Of a DNA stretch of 6,706 nucleotides, positions 6,112 to 6,706 are shown one piece after another (the first letter of the stretch is position 1; the number at the start of each line of letters is the position of its first letter). The translations under genes were made by a program, and so were the position numbers. The DNA is from Spirochaetaceae bacterium (GTDB lineage Bacteria; Spirochaetota; Spirochaetia; Treponematales; Breznakiellaceae): assembly GCA_031267475.1 (NCBI GenBank), contig JAIRZA010000017.1, forward strand, positions 1-6,706, written 5' to 3'. The notes beneath the pieces were generated by a model. That model was not told the DNA's origin. It made no database searches and was given only the letters and a program-made list of their open reading frames with translations.

Positions 6112-6167
6112 CCGAAGCGCGTCCGATTACTCAAAACCAAAACCCAACCGAAATCAGACCGCTTCGG
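6112..6167 (-). terminator. Hairpin downstream of the DUF3782-like gene (possible terminator)
   Basis: On the minus strand CCGAAGCGGTCTGATT pairs with AATCGGACGCGCTTCGG, leaving one bulged base and one G-U pair, around a loop of about 23 nt. The G-U pair would be an A-C mismatch on the plus strand, which favours a minus-strand RNA. The sequence CTAGATTAGTTTT follows. It begins 17 nt after the 6184 stop, so a transcription terminator is plausible, though the loop is large and the T-run imperfect. Confidence 0.4.
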
Positions 6168-6183
6168 ACTGTTCTGCCCGCCA

Positions 6184-6501
6184 TTACCAGACGCGCGACT
6201 GTTGGGCAGCGCCGTCTTCGCGGTAGAGCTTGCGCTCTCTGTATACGTCTTTGAAATGACAGCCTAGCGCGTTAAACTTATTGACGATGTTGGAAACTAC
6301 TAAATGCTCGGCGAGTTCGCCGAAACGGTTGTTTAAATCGCCCATACTCTTTTGCAGCACCTTCATTTGCCGGTCGGTCTCCTTATCCGCTTCCCTGTTC
6401 TCGTTCCGCAGTTCCTGAATAGAAGCGCGGGTTTCCACTAAAGCCGCCCAGACCTGCTCAAAGTTCAAACCCATCTGGGGCTGTATTGTTGTTTCTGTCA
6501 T
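6184..6501 (-). CDS. Truncated DUF3782-like coiled-coil protein, nuclease half missing
   Basis: The start is the ATG at 6501, with AAGGAG 6 nt upstream. The 105 residues begin MTETTIQPQMGLNFEQVWAA. A charged heptad-like coiled coil follows (about residues 25-55, with ENREADKETDRQMK), then LNNRFGELAEHLVVSNIVNKFNALGCHF (56-83). This order matches, from memory, DUF3782-type proteins, which are usually about twice as long and continue into a PD-(D/E)XK nuclease-like domain. Here the family resemblance ends at CHFKDVY; the tail RERKLYREDGAAQQSRVW contains none of the expected acidic or lysine catalytic motif, and the frame stops with TAA. A second minus-strand frame stays open past this stop to 6108, so a frameshift or foreign 3' end is possible. 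It is probably a remnant, although its promoter and ribosome site look intact. Confidence 0.6.
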   Translation of the reverse strand: MTETTIQPQMGLNFEQVWAALVETRASIQELRNENREADKETDRQMKVLQKSMGDLNNRFGELAEHLVVSNIVNKFNALGCHFKDVYRERKLYREDGAAQQSRVW

Positions 6502-6519
6502 TTCCTACTCCTTAAATAT

Positions 6520-6548
6520 AGTGTCAGGAAGGAATCGTTCTTTGTCAA
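6520..6548 (-). promoter_or_regulatory. Promoter of the DUF3782-like gene
   Basis: On the minus strand TTGACA (6543-6548), a 17-bp spacer and the weak -10 GACACT (6520-6525) are followed by ATATTT. The layout matches the lipoprotein promoter. Transcription would start near 6513, placing the AAGGAG at or next to the 5' end, so the leader is only about 12 nt. Confidence 0.5.
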
Positions 6549-6607
6549 GAGTACGCATTGCCTCATGAAAAATGTTACCGAAAATGGGTCATGCCTCAAA
6601 TTGATAT

Positions 6608-6669
6608 GTCAACTTGTTGACACGTCAACTTGTTGACACGTCAACTTGTTGGAACGTCAACCTGTTGAC
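6608..6669. repeat. Four tandem 16-bp repeats with GTCAAC-N2-GTTGAC dyads
   Basis: Units start at 6608, 6624, 6640 and 6656. The first two are identical (GTCAACTTGTTGACAC), the third has three changes at its end (TTGGAAC), and the fourth is a 14-nt partial unit with CCTG in place of CTTG. Units 1, 2 and 4 each contain the 6-bp dyad GTCAAC-N2-GTTGAC. The 16-bp period is not a multiple of three, so no repeat protein is encoded. Related 13-nt sequences flank the array: TGTTACCGAAAAT (6573-6585) and TGTTACCCAAAAT (6672-6684). An array of operators or iteron-like sites for the gene to the right is the simplest reading. Confidence 0.85.
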
Positions 6670-6683
6670 GCTGTTACCCAAAA

Positions 6684-6706
6684 TATAATAAGGACGCTCG
6701 AAGGAG
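6684..6706 (+). promoter_or_regulatory. -10 box and ribosome binding site of a gene beyond the right edge
   Basis: TATAAT at 6684-6689 and AAGGAG at 6701-6706 are spaced as a -10 box and Shine-Dalgarno of a plus-strand gene whose start would lie a few bases outside. The nearest -35-like hexamer is TTGACG at 6665-6670, in the last tandem repeat. It is only 13 bp upstream, too short for a standard promoter, so an activator or a different start is possible. Confidence 0.45.

Noticed and set aside
6066..6254. Plus-strand open frame of 62 codons
   Set aside because: There is no Shine-Dalgarno before 6066. It runs antisense to the DUF3782-like gene and through the hairpin at 6112-6167.
6608..6669. 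CRISPR array
   Set aside because: The repeats are 16 bp and directly adjacent, with no unique spacers.

Overview
The window looks like a spirochaete chromosome, most likely a Treponema-type organism (moderate confidence). The reasons are: loose lipoboxes in two predicted lipoproteins, a DUF3782-like coiled-coil protein of a kind I recall as common in treponemes, very long G:C homopolymer tracts, and dyad-rich intergenic DNA. No rRNA, tRNA or taxonomic marker gene is present, so this assignment is an inference. All recognisable genes lie on the minus strand.

Positions 1-4928 hold a complete branched-chain amino acid-type (HAAT family) ABC importer operon, transcribed right to left as livK (binding lipoprotein), livH and livM (permeases), livG and livF (ATPases). 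A strong TTGACA-N17-CATAAT promoter precedes livK. The junctions are 17 nt (K-H), 91 nt (H-M, with a 14-nt G tract and a palindrome), a 16-nt overlap (M-G) and 93 nt (G-F, with two hairpins). Binding lipoprotein, two-subunit channel and two ATPases together form one importer. Its substrate could be a branched-chain amino acid or another small amide or amino acid. LivF carries an unusual Gly-to-Ser change in its Walker A loop.

Positions 4929-5449 are non-coding. The part next to the liv promoter is packed with perfect 11-bp-stem, 3-nt-loop hairpins arranged as a duplicated two-hairpin module. The remainder holds only a lone 13-bp-stem inverted repeat.

Positions 5450-6040 hold a small lipoprotein gene with its own promoter and an excellent ribosome binding site. 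A run of 14 G breaks its frame. Removing one G, or adding two, restores a 159-residue lipoprotein, so it is a candidate phase-variable gene caught in the OFF state, unless the tract length is a sequencing error.

Positions 6061-6548 hold a truncated DUF3782-like gene with a promoter resembling that of the lipoprotein gene and a hairpin beyond its stop. Positions 6608-6706 hold four 16-bp tandem repeats, each containing the dyad GTCAAC-N2-GTTGAC. A TATAAT box and an AAGGAG at the last bases suggest that a plus-strand gene starts just outside the window.
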